DNA from: DASZHJ01 sp035581425
GTDB taxonomy: Bacteria; Pseudomonadota; Alphaproteobacteria; ATCC43930; CGMCC-115725
NCBI GenBank assembly: GCA_035581425.1
Contig: DATJVP010000090.1
Location: forward strand, 1-64,000
Length of the DNA: 64,000 bases
Direction of reading: 5' to 3'
The translations under genes were made by a program, and so were the position numbers. Position 1 is the stretch's first letter, and every line of letters begins with the position of its first letter. Below the pieces are notes generated by a model, which did not search any database, was not told where the DNA came from, and saw nothing but the letters and a program-made list of their open reading frames with translations. Shown in pieces: positions 13,793 through 22,080 of the stretch.

Positions 13793-15250
13793 ATGTGGGC
13801 CAGTTTGAGGCGATGCATGATGGCGTTGCTGCTGTTGAATGCGGGCATTTCCGCGGGGGCGTGGGCGCAATCGGCGCCGGCCGCGGGCGGTTCAGCGCCG
13901 ACCGGACCGGCTCCGGGCGAGCCCGGCTTCACGACGCAGCTCTTCGGGTCGTCCCGTAGCACGCTGCTCGGAGACATGTGGGGCCTCCGCACCTGGCTCG
14001 GACGCTATGGGATCGATCTCAGCATAACCGAGACGAGCGAGGTCCTCGGCAACGTGACCGGTGGCATCAAGACAGGTGCCGCCTATGACGGCCTGACGAC
14101 CATGACCGTGGGCATCGACGCAGAAAAGGCGTTCGGCTGGACGGGTGGTTCCTTCAACCTCAGCGCCCTGCAAATCCATGGCCGCAATCTGAGCGCCGAC
14201 AACCTGCTCAGCCTGCAAACTGCGAGCGGCATCGAAGCCGAGCGTTCGACGCGGCTCTGGGAACTCTGGTACATGCAGAAGTTCGGAGACAGCGACACGG
14301 ATTTGAAGGTCGGGCAGCAAAGCCTCGACCAGGAATTCATCGGCAGCAGCTATGCCGGCACCTTCATGAACACGATGATGGGTTGGCCGGTCGTTCCCTC
14401 TTACGACCTCTATGCCGGGGGCCCCGCTTACCCGCTGTCGTCTTTGGGCGCACGCATTCGCTTCCACCCCTCGCATTCCGTGACTGTCCTCGCGGGAGTA
14501 TTCAACGACAATCCCCCGGGCGGCCCCTTCAACGACGATTCACAGCTTCGCGGCGCCGAGAAATACGGCATGCAATTCAATCTCAACACCGGTGCGCTCT
14601 TCATCGGCGAGGTCCAATTTGCCGTCAATCAGCCGGTCGAAGGCGATCTCGTGACTACCGGTCATGCGGGCCTTCCCGGCACATACAAGCTCGGCTTCTG
14701 GTTCGACACTGCGTCGTTCCCCGACCAGCGCTACGCCAGCGACGGCCTCTCGCTCGCGAACCCCGCGAGCACGGGCATCCCGCGCATGGACCGCCGCAAT
14801 TTCAGCATCTACGGCGTCTTCGACCAGGTGGTCTGGCAGCCCGATCCCGAGGAGCCGCAATCTCTCGGCGTCTTCGGGCGGGCAATGATCGCGCCGGGCG
14901 ACCGCAATCTCATCGATTTCGGCCTCAACCTCGGCGTCGTGCTGAAGGCTCCGCTTCCGGGCCGCGACGACGACACCTTCGGGATCGGTTTCGGGCTCGC
15001 GAAGGTCGGACGCAATGTGAGCGGACTCGACCGGGACACCGCGTTCTATACCGGCGAATTTACGCCGGTCCGCTCGACTGAGGAGTTCATCGAGGTGACG
15101 TACCAGATCCAGCTCGCGCAATGGTGGATGCTGCAGCCGGATTTTCAATACGTCTTCCGGCCTGGCGCCGGGCTCGCTAATCCCAACAACCCTGGCCAAC
15201 TCATCCACAATGAGGCCGTCTTCGGCCTACGCACGACATTGACCTTCTAG
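13793..15250 (+). CDS. OprB-family carbohydrate-selective porin
   Basis: Outer-membrane 16-strand porin of the OprB family, 485 residues, the family's usual size. Residues 1-25 are a signal peptide (AWA-Q). The N-terminal LGDMWGLRTWLGRYGIDLSI and ETSEVLGNVTGGIKTGA are typical of OprB, followed by alternating beta strands (VGIDAEKAFGWTGGSFNLSA, SVTVLAGVFNDNPPGGPFND) and a terminal strand ending TTLTF, the aromatic C-terminus required for barrel assembly. GAAGGGGG lies before the ATG. Imports sugars in Pseudomonas; here the two following genes suggest a different solute, but that is inference. Confidence 0.9.
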   Translation: MWASLRRCMMALLLLNAGISAGAWAQSAPAAGGSAPTGPAPGEPGFTTQLFGSSRSTLLGDMWGLRTWLGRYGIDLSITETSEVLGNVTGGIKTGAAYDGLTTMTVGIDAEKAFGWTGGSFNLSALQIHGRNLSADNLLSLQTASGIEAERSTRLWELWYMQKFGDSDTDLKVGQQSLDQEFIGSSYAGTFMNTMMGWPVVPSYDLYAGGPAYPLSSLGARIRFHPSHSVTVLAGVFNDNPPGGPFNDDSQLRGAEKYGMQFNLNTGALFIGEVQFAVNQPVEGDLVTTGHAGLPGTYKLGFWFDTASFPDQRYASDGLSLANPASTGIPRMDRRNFSIYGVFDQVVWQPDPEEPQSLGVFGRAMIAPGDRNLIDFGLNLGVVLKAPLPGRDDDTFGIGFGLAKVGRNVSGLDRDTAFYTGEFTPVRSTEEFIEVTYQIQLAQWWMLQPDFQYVFRPGAGLANPNNPGQLIHNEAVFGLRTTLTF

Positions 15251-15283
15251 TCGCGTGAGACGCGCGGGATAGGGAGCAGAGAC

Positions 15284-16441
15284 ATGCAAGTCTTCCGTGA
15301 TTCAAAATCGAGGCTCGGCATCCACAACGGCGCGCGATTCCTGCTGCTGGGATCGCTCGCGTTGGGAATCGCGCTCGCCGGCGCATCGGCGAAAGCCGAG
15401 GACGATCCCGGCTACCTGAAGGGGATCAAGCATTTCACGACGCTGACCTCGACAGTGCCGGACAATGGGGATCAGAATCCCTACGCGATCGTCGTCGCAC
15501 CGGTCTCCGCGGGCAAGATCACGGCCGGCGACGTGCTCGTCACCAACTTCAACGACAAGAACAACCTGCAGGGTCTCGGCACGACGATCGTCGCCTTCAC
15601 GCCCTCGACGAAGAAATTGACGCTTTTTGCCTCGATCCCGCGTCATCTCGAGCAATGTCCCGGCGGGATCGGACTGACCACCGCGATGACCATGCTCAAG
15701 TCCGGCTGGGTCATCGTCGGAAGCCTGCCGAGCCAGGACGGCACCACCTCGACCAAAGGCCAAGGCTGCCTCGTCGTCCTCGACTCCCAGGGAAATCTCG
15801 CGAGCGTCATCACCAGCGCGAACATCAACGGCCCTTGGGGCAACATGGCCGTGATCGACAATGGAACCTCGGCCGTCCTCTTCCTCAGCAACACCGGCTT
15901 CGGCGTCGAGGCCCCCGGCCAAGATGTCGTCAACCAGGCCAATGTCGTTCGGCTTGAGCTCACGATCCCCGCAGGAAAGCCGCCGACGGTCGCCAAGGAG
16001 ACGGTCATCGCCAGCGGTTTCGGCGAGCAGGCGGACAAGGACGTCTTTATCATCGGCCCGACCGGCCTCGCCCTCGGCCGCGACGATGCGCTTTACGTCT
16101 CGGACGCGATCGGCAACCGCATCGCCAGAATTCCGAACGCGGTGAAGCGCACCACGAGCGCGGGCACCGGCGAGGACGTCACGAAGGACGGACTCCTGCG
16201 TCGGCCCCTCGCGATGGTGATGGCGCCCAACGGCAATCTTCTCGTCACGAACGGCCTCAACGGTCAATGCGTCGAGATCAATCCGACGACGGGAAAGCAG
16301 CTTCACGCGCTCTGGATCGACGCCAATCGCGCGCAGTCGCCGCCGGGGAGCGGCGATCTCTTCGGGATCGCAATGACGCCCACGGGCGACGGATTCTATT
16401 ACGTGAAGGACGAGATGAACTCGCTCGTTCTCGCGCGATGA
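15284..16441 (+). CDS. Secreted NHL/SMP-30-like beta-propeller protein
   Basis: A 385-residue exported protein of unknown function. A signal peptide with a long n-region (residues 1-38, ASAKA-E) precedes a repeat-rich body typical of six-bladed propellers: PYAIVVAPVSAGKITAGDVL, GPTGLALGRDDALYVSDAIG, RPLAMVMAPNGNLLVTNGLN, FGIAMTPTGDGFYYVKDEMN. These GxAxxxxGxLYVxD blades resemble NHL and SMP-30 proteins. Its last codon overlaps the Dyp peroxidase ATG (ATGA), so the two are translated together, and I know this pairing from other proteobacteria. It may be a periplasmic partner or scaffold for the peroxidase. Confidence 0.75.
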   Translation: MQVFRDSKSRLGIHNGARFLLLGSLALGIALAGASAKAEDDPGYLKGIKHFTTLTSTVPDNGDQNPYAIVVAPVSAGKITAGDVLVTNFNDKNNLQGLGTTIVAFTPSTKKLTLFASIPRHLEQCPGGIGLTTAMTMLKSGWVIVGSLPSQDGTTSTKGQGCLVVLDSQGNLASVITSANINGPWGNMAVIDNGTSAVLFLSNTGFGVEAPGQDVVNQANVVRLELTIPAGKPPTVAKETVIASGFGEQADKDVFIIGPTGLALGRDDALYVSDAIGNRIARIPNAVKRTTSAGTGEDVTKDGLLRRPLAMVMAPNGNLLVTNGLNGQCVEINPTTGKQLHALWIDANRAQSPPGSGDLFGIAMTPTGDGFYYVKDEMNSLVLAR

Positions 16442-17757
16442 GCGGCGCCGGCGGCCGCTGCCCCTTCACCTCTCGCCGCCGCTTTCTCGGCGCGGCGGGC
16501 GGTCTCGCGGGGGCGCTGGGCGCCGGCTTGCTCGGTCCACGCCCCGGCTCGGCGACGGTTCCGAGCCCCGGCGCGCCGGCGCCTGCGACCGAGCAGTTCT
16601 TCGGCGCTCATCAAGGCGGCATCCTCACGCAGGTGCAGGCACACACCTATTTCGCCGCCTTCGATCTCGTGGCCGAGAAGCCAAGCGCGATCGCGAAGAT
16701 GCTGCAGGACTGGACCGCCGCAGCCTCTCGCATGACCGCAGGCGAGACCGCGGCTCCGCCCATCGCCGATCTCAGCCTCCCCGCCTCGGACACGGGGGTG
16801 GCGCTGGGCCTGCCGCCGGCGCGGCTGACGCTGACCTTCGGGTTCGGCGCCGGGCTCTTCGTCAAGGAAGGGAAGGACCGCTTCGGATTTGCGGCGCGCC
16901 GGCCCGCGGCGCTCGTGGACATGCCGCGCTTCAATGGCGATCAGCTCGTAGACGCGCGCTCCGGCGGCGATCTCTCCGTCCAGGCTTGCGCCGACGATCC
17001 CCAGGTCGCGTTCCACGCGATCCGCGAGCTCGTGCGTCTCGCGAACGGCGTTGCGCAAATCCGCTGGGCGCAGACGGGCTTCTCCGCCGATTTCGCACCC
17101 GAGGATACGCCGCGGAACCTCATGGGCTTCAAGGACGGCACTGAGAACCCGATCTCGCGACAGCTCGCCGATGGCCACAAGCCCTCCGCCTCCGACATCC
17201 CGAACCCGCAGGAACTTCTCTGGGTCGGAAGCGAGGGACCGGAGTGGATGCGCGGCGGCACCTATCTCGTGGTGCGGCGCATCCGCATCGCGCTCGAGCA
17301 TTGGGATTCGACGGATGTTGAATTTCAGGAGCAAGTGATCGGGCGCCACAAGCTGAGCGGAGCCCCGCTTGGCGGCAAAGCCGAGTTCGATCCGCTCGAC
17401 CTATCGGCGACCGACGGCGACGGCAATCCCATCATTCCCGAAGACGCGCATGTGCGCCTTGCGGCAGCCGCCAGCAATGACGGCGCCCGCATCCTGCGCC
17501 GCGCCTACTCGTACAACGACGGCGTCAACTTCACGGCGGAGCGCTGGCCGCCGTGGCGGCAAGGCATCGAGTACGATGCCGGCCTCTTGTTCGTCTGCTA
17601 TCAGCGCGATCCCCGGACCGGCTTCATCAAGATCTTCGAACGGATGTCGAAGCTCGATGCGCTCAATCAGTTCACGACCCACACCGCGAGCGGCCTTTTC
17701 GCCTGTCCCGCCGGAATCGAGAAGGGGCAATTCATCGGCGAGCGCCTCTTCGCCTGA
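16438..17757 (+). CDS. Tat-exported Dyp-type peroxidase (EfeB-like)
   Basis: Dye-decolourising haem peroxidase, 439 residues, class A/EfeB-like. The ATG at 16438 overlaps the stop of the preceding gene. A twin-arginine signal, SRRRFLG at 12-18, is followed by a hydrophobic stretch, so the protein is folded with haem before export. Family landmarks: GFKDGTENP with the catalytic Asp, RIRIALEHWDSTDVEFQEQV, GRHKLSGAPLG, and AHVRLAAA with the probable proximal haem His. EfeB homologues have been reported to release iron from haem; with hemP and a porin upstream, a haem or iron role is possible, but oxidation of an imported phenolic is equally open. Confidence 0.92.
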   Translation: MSGAGGRCPFTSRRRFLGAAGGLAGALGAGLLGPRPGSATVPSPGAPAPATEQFFGAHQGGILTQVQAHTYFAAFDLVAEKPSAIAKMLQDWTAAASRMTAGETAAPPIADLSLPASDTGVALGLPPARLTLTFGFGAGLFVKEGKDRFGFAARRPAALVDMPRFNGDQLVDARSGGDLSVQACADDPQVAFHAIRELVRLANGVAQIRWAQTGFSADFAPEDTPRNLMGFKDGTENPISRQLADGHKPSASDIPNPQELLWVGSEGPEWMRGGTYLVVRRIRIALEHWDSTDVEFQEQVIGRHKLSGAPLGGKAEFDPLDLSATDGDGNPIIPEDAHVRLAAAASNDGARILRRAYSYNDGVNFTAERWPPWRQGIEYDAGLLFVCYQRDPRTGFIKIFERMSKLDALNQFTTHTASGLFACPAGIEKGQFIGERLFA

Positions 17758-17764
17758 AGCGGGC

Positions 17765-18223
17765 TCATAGCACTTCGAAGACGCGATAGACGGGCCCGTC
17801 CGGTGGACGGTGACCGAGTGCCACCGAGACAATGTTGTTGAGCCAGGCGTATTTGGCGGCGCCAGTCTCGAAGAGCGGCACGGTGCGGAAATAATATTCG
17901 GAGGGATCGACCGCCTCGCCGCGCCCCAGGCGCTCGATCACGGCGGGCGGGCCGTGGCGGAAGCCCGCATAGGTCATCCCGATGAGAGCGCCGTCATCGG
18001 TCTTGAGCGTGAGACGCACGTCGAGCCGAAGCGAGCCATCCGGCCGCGCCAGGATCCAATCGGAGCCGCCGGGCTCGACCGTTCCCTTGAGACGCGGCCC
18101 TTCGAAATGCCCGCCGGTCACGGGGACGATGCGCCGCTCGCCGAGCGGGGTCTTTCCGAGCATCTGCGGTGCGGCCGCCTGAAGCTTGATCGTGAACAGC
18201 AGAGCGGTATGAATATCGCTCAT
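17765..18223 (-). CDS. DUF3237 domain protein
   Basis: A 152-residue DUF3237 protein (UPF0311), presumed cytoplasmic. Characteristic pieces: GERRIVPVTGGHFEGPRLKG, GGSDWILARPDGSLRLDVR, LKTDDGALIGMTYAGFRHGP and SEYYFRTVPLFETGAAKYAW. The fold is a beta-barrel often linked to aromatic catabolism clusters; no activity is known to me. It is the last gene of a three-gene leftward operon (SCP2-like protein, alpha/beta hydrolase, DUF3237) with gaps of 3 and 9 bases, which implies a shared, probably catabolic, role. Confidence 0.85.
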   Translation of the reverse strand: MSDIHTALLFTIKLQAAAPQMLGKTPLGERRIVPVTGGHFEGPRLKGTVEPGGSDWILARPDGSLRLDVRLTLKTDDGALIGMTYAGFRHGPPAVIERLGRGEAVDPSEYYFRTVPLFETGAAKYAWLNNIVSVALGHRPPDGPVYRVFEVL

Positions 18224-18232
18224 GGTCTCTCC

Positions 18233-19081
18233 TTATTTTGCGCGGATGCGATCCAGCACTGGAAGGATATAGCGCCGGAACTGCGCGGGGTTCTCGCTCA
18301 TGGGGAAGTGACCGACCTCCTTCATGACGACGACCTCGGCGCCGGCGATTTGCGCGGCGGTGCGTCTCGTATCTTCGGGCGTGCAGGAATAGTCGTACTC
18401 GCCGGTGAGGAGATAGAGCGGGCAGACGCGCGTGTCGATGGCGGCAACGCGGCCTCGGAGATCGCCCTCGAGGCGATAGAAATGGAGATCGCCTTTGAAG
18501 ACGCCGGGACCCCCCTGCATGTACATCCAGAGCGTTTCCCAGCGCGGCACCTCCGGGCTCTGCGGTGCGATCAGGCCCGAGACGAGACCCGCGCAGACTT
18601 CGCCACCGTGCACGTCCGGGCGGTGAAGCCATTCGGTGTCGTACCAGGATTCCTGGAACTCCGCGGCCTCGAGCCCGATTAGGGCGCGGAACTCCGTGGC
18701 ATGCGCGATCGCGAGGTTGAGCACGATGCGCCCGCCGATCGAGCAGCCGAGCACCACGGGCTTTTGGAGCTCGAGCGCCGTGCAGAAGGCGCGGATCGCC
18801 TCGGTGTAGGAGTGCGTCGTCAGGCGGTACTCCTCGCGCTCCCACCCGTCGGGAGGCGTCGATTTCCCATGCCAGGGAAGATCAAAGGCGAGCAGCCGGA
18901 AATGATCGGTGACGGCGGCGTCCGTCATGAGATGCCGGAACTGGCGTCCGTCTGCACCCGCAGTGTGTAGGCACACCAGCGGTATCCCCTGCCCGGCTTC
19001 CTCGAAGTAAATCCTATGCGCGCGGCCGCCGAGGCTCAGATGGACATAGCGTCCGACGATGGGATCGATCCGTGCGGCCAT
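18233..19081 (-). CDS. Alpha/beta hydrolase
   Basis: A 282-residue alpha/beta-hydrolase-fold enzyme. Oxyanion region LVCLHTAGADGRQFRH, strand LLAFDLPWHGKS, nucleophile elbow GCSIGG with Ser114, a late acid in LYLLTGEYDYSCTPEDT and catalytic His in KEVGHFPMSENPAQF complete the triad. A cap domain lies between. Resembles carboxylesterases and meta-cleavage-product hydrolases, but substrate is not predictable. Middle gene of an operon with the SCP2-like gene (3-base gap upstream) and DUF3237 gene (9-base gap downstream). Confidence 0.88.
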   Translation of the reverse strand: MAARIDPIVGRYVHLSLGGRAHRIYFEEAGQGIPLVCLHTAGADGRQFRHLMTDAAVTDHFRLLAFDLPWHGKSTPPDGWEREEYRLTTHSYTEAIRAFCTALELQKPVVLGCSIGGRIVLNLAIAHATEFRALIGLEAAEFQESWYDTEWLHRPDVHGGEVCAGLVSGLIAPQSPEVPRWETLWMYMQGGPGVFKGDLHFYRLEGDLRGRVAAIDTRVCPLYLLTGEYDYSCTPEDTRRTAAQIAGAEVVVMKEVGHFPMSENPAQFRRYILPVLDRIRAK

Positions 19082-19084
19082 GGG

Positions 19085-19483
19085 TCAATGCCTTCCCGCC
19101 TGCCGTCGCGGCAGCGCCAGCAGCGTCTTGAAGTAGAAGACGTTGGCCATGAGCGGATGCAAATCGCCCTCGATCCGCAGCAAGCCGCGCTTCGAGAGCG
19201 CGAAGATGTCGTGGTAGTGCGGAGCCGGCATCGGCTCCCAATGACCGTGCCACGCCTCGGCATCGCCACGGATCGCAAAGCACCAGGACGGCATTACGAA
19301 GGGCCCGCGCTCGCATCGCGCGATGCGACCGTGCTCGATCGAGAGCCGGTAGGGCACGGCGCCAATGCCAACGAGGCAATCCGCGCGCAAGAACCGCCCG
19401 CGCCACTGAAGCCATTGATCCGCATTGGCCGCCGCGGGGACCGCCTCGAACCGCTCGAGGAGGCCCGCCAGGATTTCTGCCAT
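19085..19483 (-). CDS. SCP2-like small protein
   Basis: A 132-residue protein from the ATG at 19483 (MAEILAGLLERFEAVPAA). The centre (DQWLQWRGRFLRADCLVGIG, PYRLSIEHGRIARCERGP) and the end (LSKRGLLRIEGDLHPLMANV, FYFKTLLALPRR) resemble the SCP2 sterol-binding/alkyl-sulfatase C-terminal fold, a small hydrophobic-ligand pocket. I hold the family assignment loosely. It is the first gene of the hydrolase/DUF3237 operon, so it may bind the substrate that the hydrolase acts on. The frame is open upstream to 19873, but that portion overlaps the pseudopilin gene and is low-complexity. Confidence 0.65.
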   Translation of the reverse strand: MAEILAGLLERFEAVPAAANADQWLQWRGRFLRADCLVGIGAVPYRLSIEHGRIARCERGPFVMPSWCFAIRGDAEAWHGHWEPMPAPHYHDIFALSKRGLLRIEGDLHPLMANVFYFKTLLALPRRQAGRH

Positions 19484-19574
19484 CGCTCCCCCCGTTCCAA
19501 GAACGCCACGGTCGCGCGAATGCGGCCGGGAGATCAAGCCCGATGGAAGCGTGACGCGCCCGCCGTGCGGGCGA

Positions 19575-19961
19575 TCAAGTGGGATAGCAGTAGCTCGCCT
19601 GCAACGTGACGGAGTAGTCGACGAGCGGTACGACGAACTGGAAGGGATAAGTCGCGGAAACTTGCGTCCCGCAAGCAGGCGTCGACAGCGTGAAGACCGA
19701 GACGGCAAAGGTCTGGCCCGCATGCGAGGCGGCGTAGCTCTGCACCTGGGCTTGGGTCCCGCAGGTGCTCGTGTTGATTGCGGCGCAGCGCGCGGCTTCC
19801 TCGACCGCATAGTTGAGCGCGCTTTTCGTCCACATGAGCCGACCGAATTCCATGATGCCAAGCGAGATCGCAAGCAACGCTGGCAAGATCGCCGCGAATT
19901 CCGCGGCCGTAGCGCCGCCTCGCGCGCGGAGCAGCCGCAGGAGTGAGCATTTGCGCGCCAC
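19575..19961 (-). CDS. TadE/TadG-family pseudopilin-like protein
   Basis: 128 residues from a GTG at 19961 (a TTG at 19970 is also possible). RGGATAAEFAAILPALLAIS is the TadE signature: basic residues, the invariant Glu five residues into a hydrophobic helix, then a single transmembrane segment. The rest (GRLMWTKSALNYAVEEAARC and Cys-containing strands) is the usual periplasmic part. TadE-like proteins are minor pilins of Flp pili. Overlaps or nearly abuts the preceding TadE-like gene (11-base gap). No tadABC or cpa genes are in the window. Confidence 0.8.
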   Translation of the reverse strand: MARKCSLLRLLRARGGATAAEFAAILPALLAISLGIMEFGRLMWTKSALNYAVEEAARCAAINTSTCGTQAQVQSYAASHAGQTFAVSVFTLSTPACGTQVSATYPFQFVVPLVDYSVTLQASYCYPT

Positions 19962-19972
19962 GACGTTCAAGC

Positions 19973-20428
19973 CTAGTCGATCCGGACGGTCGAGCTGCCG
20001 GAGATCACGACCGAGCTCCCGTAGCCGGAATAGGGGACCAGGGGTGTAAAGGTGCGCTGCGCGCTCACGGTGACGTATGTGCCGACGGAAAGTCCGTTGG
20101 CGCAGATGCTCCCGCAGGTGGCGCTCGCGACGCTGCCCCCGCTTGGGCAGCCGCAGAATTCCGCGGGCGCGGGCGAGGCCGCGATCCCCGTGATGTCGCT
20201 CGCGCTCGTGACCGCGGCCTGAATCGCTGTGCTGTTCCAGCCATGGGCGAGCGCATAGGCGGCGCCGGCTTGCGCGGCATCGTCGACCACCATCTGCTGA
20301 TAGGCTGCCATGCCGATATCGACCATCGGCAGCAGCACCGCCGCGAGGAACGGCAACGCGAGCGCGAGCTCTACCGCAGCGGCGCCGGAGCGCCCTCGTG
20401 ATCGCGGCGAAATGATCCCCCCGGCCAT
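19973..20428 (-). CDS. TadE/TadG-family pilus assembly protein
   Basis: 151 residues from the ATG at 20428, with GGGGAGG upstream; a longer start at 20476 exists. RGRSGAAAVELALALPFLAA is the TadE motif with the processing-site Glu, followed by one membrane helix, then AAYQQMVVDDAAQAGAAYAL. Four cysteines in CGCPSGGSVASATCGSIC may form disulfides. Pairs with the next gene; together they look like the two minor pseudopilins of a Flp pilus whose machinery lies elsewhere. Confidence 0.8.
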   Translation of the reverse strand: MAGGIISPRSRGRSGAAAVELALALPFLAAVLLPMVDIGMAAYQQMVVDDAAQAGAAYALAHGWNSTAIQAAVTSASDITGIAASPAPAEFCGCPSGGSVASATCGSICANGLSVGTYVTVSAQRTFTPLVPYSGYGSSVVISGSSTVRID

Positions 20429-20588
20429 GCGCCCTCCCCGTGCACGCCAACACCCGGAATGAGCGGCTTGCCTCAAGCCCTCCGCTCTCTTTTAGGGTTC
20501 GACACCACGAAAGTGCGGCCTCGGCGTTAAGCTCGCGTTAACGCCGACGGCATTGCGCGGGATTTTAGGCGATATCGCCGACGCGCCT

Positions 20589-21572
20589 TCAGGCCTGGGG
20601 CAAACGCGGCTGCTTCAGGAACTGCGTGCGGTCCGCGGATTTGATCGCCGCAAGCCGCGGCCGGTCGTCGCGCGCGAGCGTCAGCGGAACCTCGACGCCC
20701 GCCGCGCCCAGCGCCCAGACCTGACGGTAGAGGTCGGCGAGGGTCGTGACCTCGGTATCCCCGACGGTGAGGATCACATCGCCTTTGCGCACGCCGATCT
20801 GCTGCGCGGGCCCATGCGGGGAAAGACCCACGACGACGACGCGGCCGTCAGCCTCGGCGGCGTAGATCCCGAGCCAGGGCCGCGGCGGGCGTCGCACCTT
20901 GCCATAGGTGAGGAGATCGTCGAGCGCAGGCTTTAGCGCGTCGATCGGCACGATCATGTTGAGATCCTGCGCGGGCCCGCCGTCGACGGATTGCTGCACG
21001 AAGAGCGAGCCGATCCCCGCGAGCAATCCATCGCGCGCGATGACGGCGGTGCCGCCCCATTGGGGATGCGCAGGTGCGGTGAAGATCGCTTCGTCGAGGA
21101 GGTATTCCCAATAGCCCGCGAATTCCCGCCGAGCCGCTACCTGCGCGGCGAGCGCGCGGCGCCTGCCACCGGCGCCGCCGACCACGACCGGCTCGCCGAC
21201 CGCGAGATCGGCGGCGCTGCCAAGCGCGAGAGACGGTATGTCGAGGCGTCCCAGCGCCTGCACCAGGCCGAAGCCCGTCTCGTAATCATAGGCAAGCGCG
21301 TGACCTTGAAGTGCGCGGCCGTCGCTCGAATAGAGCCAGATCGTCTCCGCCTCGCTCATGAGATAGCCGATGGTGAGGACGAGCCCGCTGTCGCGGATCA
21401 GCACGGCATTACCGGCGCGGTCCGTGCCGAGGGTGCCCGCGGAGAAGGCATCCTGCGGCACCTTCGCCTCGAGGCGCAGGACCGAGGCGAGCGCGCGGTC
21501 GAGATCGAAGGTGTAATCCTCCGGACGCGGCCGCGCTTCCGCGGGAATCTCCCAATCGGTCTTCTCAGCCAT
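20589..21572 (-). CDS. DegP-like S1C protease homologue with PDZ domain, catalytic residues lost
   Basis: 327 residues from the ATG 21572 (a GTG five codons upstream is possible). The layout is that of HtrA/DegP: trypsin-like domain (about 25-210) and PDZ domain (about 225-310: GPAQQIGVRKGDVILTVGDT). The catalytic positions are wrong. Where the family has T-N-x-H-V, this protein has TIGYL (67-71, His replaced by Tyr), and where it has GNSGGP it has PQWGGT (170-175, Ser replaced by Trp). The Asp region DYETGFGLV remains. No signal peptide, so it would stay cytoplasmic. A peptide-binding pseudoprotease is the best reading. Confidence 0.8.
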   Translation of the reverse strand: MAEKTDWEIPAEARPRPEDYTFDLDRALASVLRLEAKVPQDAFSAGTLGTDRAGNAVLIRDSGLVLTIGYLMSEAETIWLYSSDGRALQGHALAYDYETGFGLVQALGRLDIPSLALGSAADLAVGEPVVVGGAGGRRRALAAQVAARREFAGYWEYLLDEAIFTAPAHPQWGGTAVIARDGLLAGIGSLFVQQSVDGGPAQDLNMIVPIDALKPALDDLLTYGKVRRPPRPWLGIYAAEADGRVVVVGLSPHGPAQQIGVRKGDVILTVGDTEVTTLADLYRQVWALGAAGVEVPLTLARDDRPRLAAIKSADRTQFLKQPRLPQA

Positions 21573-21627
21573 AGAGAGATTCTTCACCTCGAAGGCGTCG
21601 CTGGCAAGCCTCTCGCGCGCCGTTCGC

Positions 21628-22032
21628 TCATTTCATCGCGTTGCCGATCAAGTAGTCCGCGAAATCCGCGGGCTTGAGCTTCAATTCGATGCGCTCGGCC
21701 TCGCCCGCGAGCGCACGCCGCACGAGGATGTGGTTCTCAACATGCGCCGGCAACACCTTGAAGACACCGAGCGCGCCCTTGAGCTTCGGATAGAGGTTGG
21801 GATCGATCAGTTTTTCCTTGCGCGCGAGGCGCTCGATCGCCTCGGCCTCCGCGAGGTCGTCGACCGGCTGCTGCTTTACCAGCATCCAGTCGGCCTCACC
21901 CGCCCAGCCTGCGGCAACGAGCGGCTTCGCGGGCTCCTCGGTCACGCCGATCTTGTAGATGTGCTTGCTGAGCCCGACGTCGAAAGCCCACTTCCCGAGC
22001 TTGCTGCTGCGCGCCACATAGATCGTCGCCAT
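21628..22032 (-). CDS. Hypothetical protein, GIY-YIG-like N-terminus
   Basis: 134 residues, soluble, unassigned. The first 35 residues (MATIYVARSSKLGKWAFDVG, then LSKHIYKIGVTEEP) resemble the I-Y-V ... Y-K-I-G-V-T strand pair of GIY-YIG/T5orf172-type domains, but the later catalytic Arg and Glu are not evident, so nuclease activity is not claimed. The rest is Lys/Glu-rich helix. GGGAG precedes the ATG. It lies between the DegP-like gene (40 bases) and an alpha/beta hydrolase (48 bases), all leftward, and may be part of a loose operon. Confidence 0.6.
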   Translation of the reverse strand: MATIYVARSSKLGKWAFDVGLSKHIYKIGVTEEPAKPLVAAGWAGEADWMLVKQQPVDDLAEAEAIERLARKEKLIDPNLYPKLKGALGVFKVLPAHVENHILVRRALAGEAERIELKLKPADFADYLIGNAMK

Positions 22033-22080
22033 GCTCCCGCCTCCTCCAGCCCGGGCGTTCTGCGGCGAGGCCGCGCTAGC

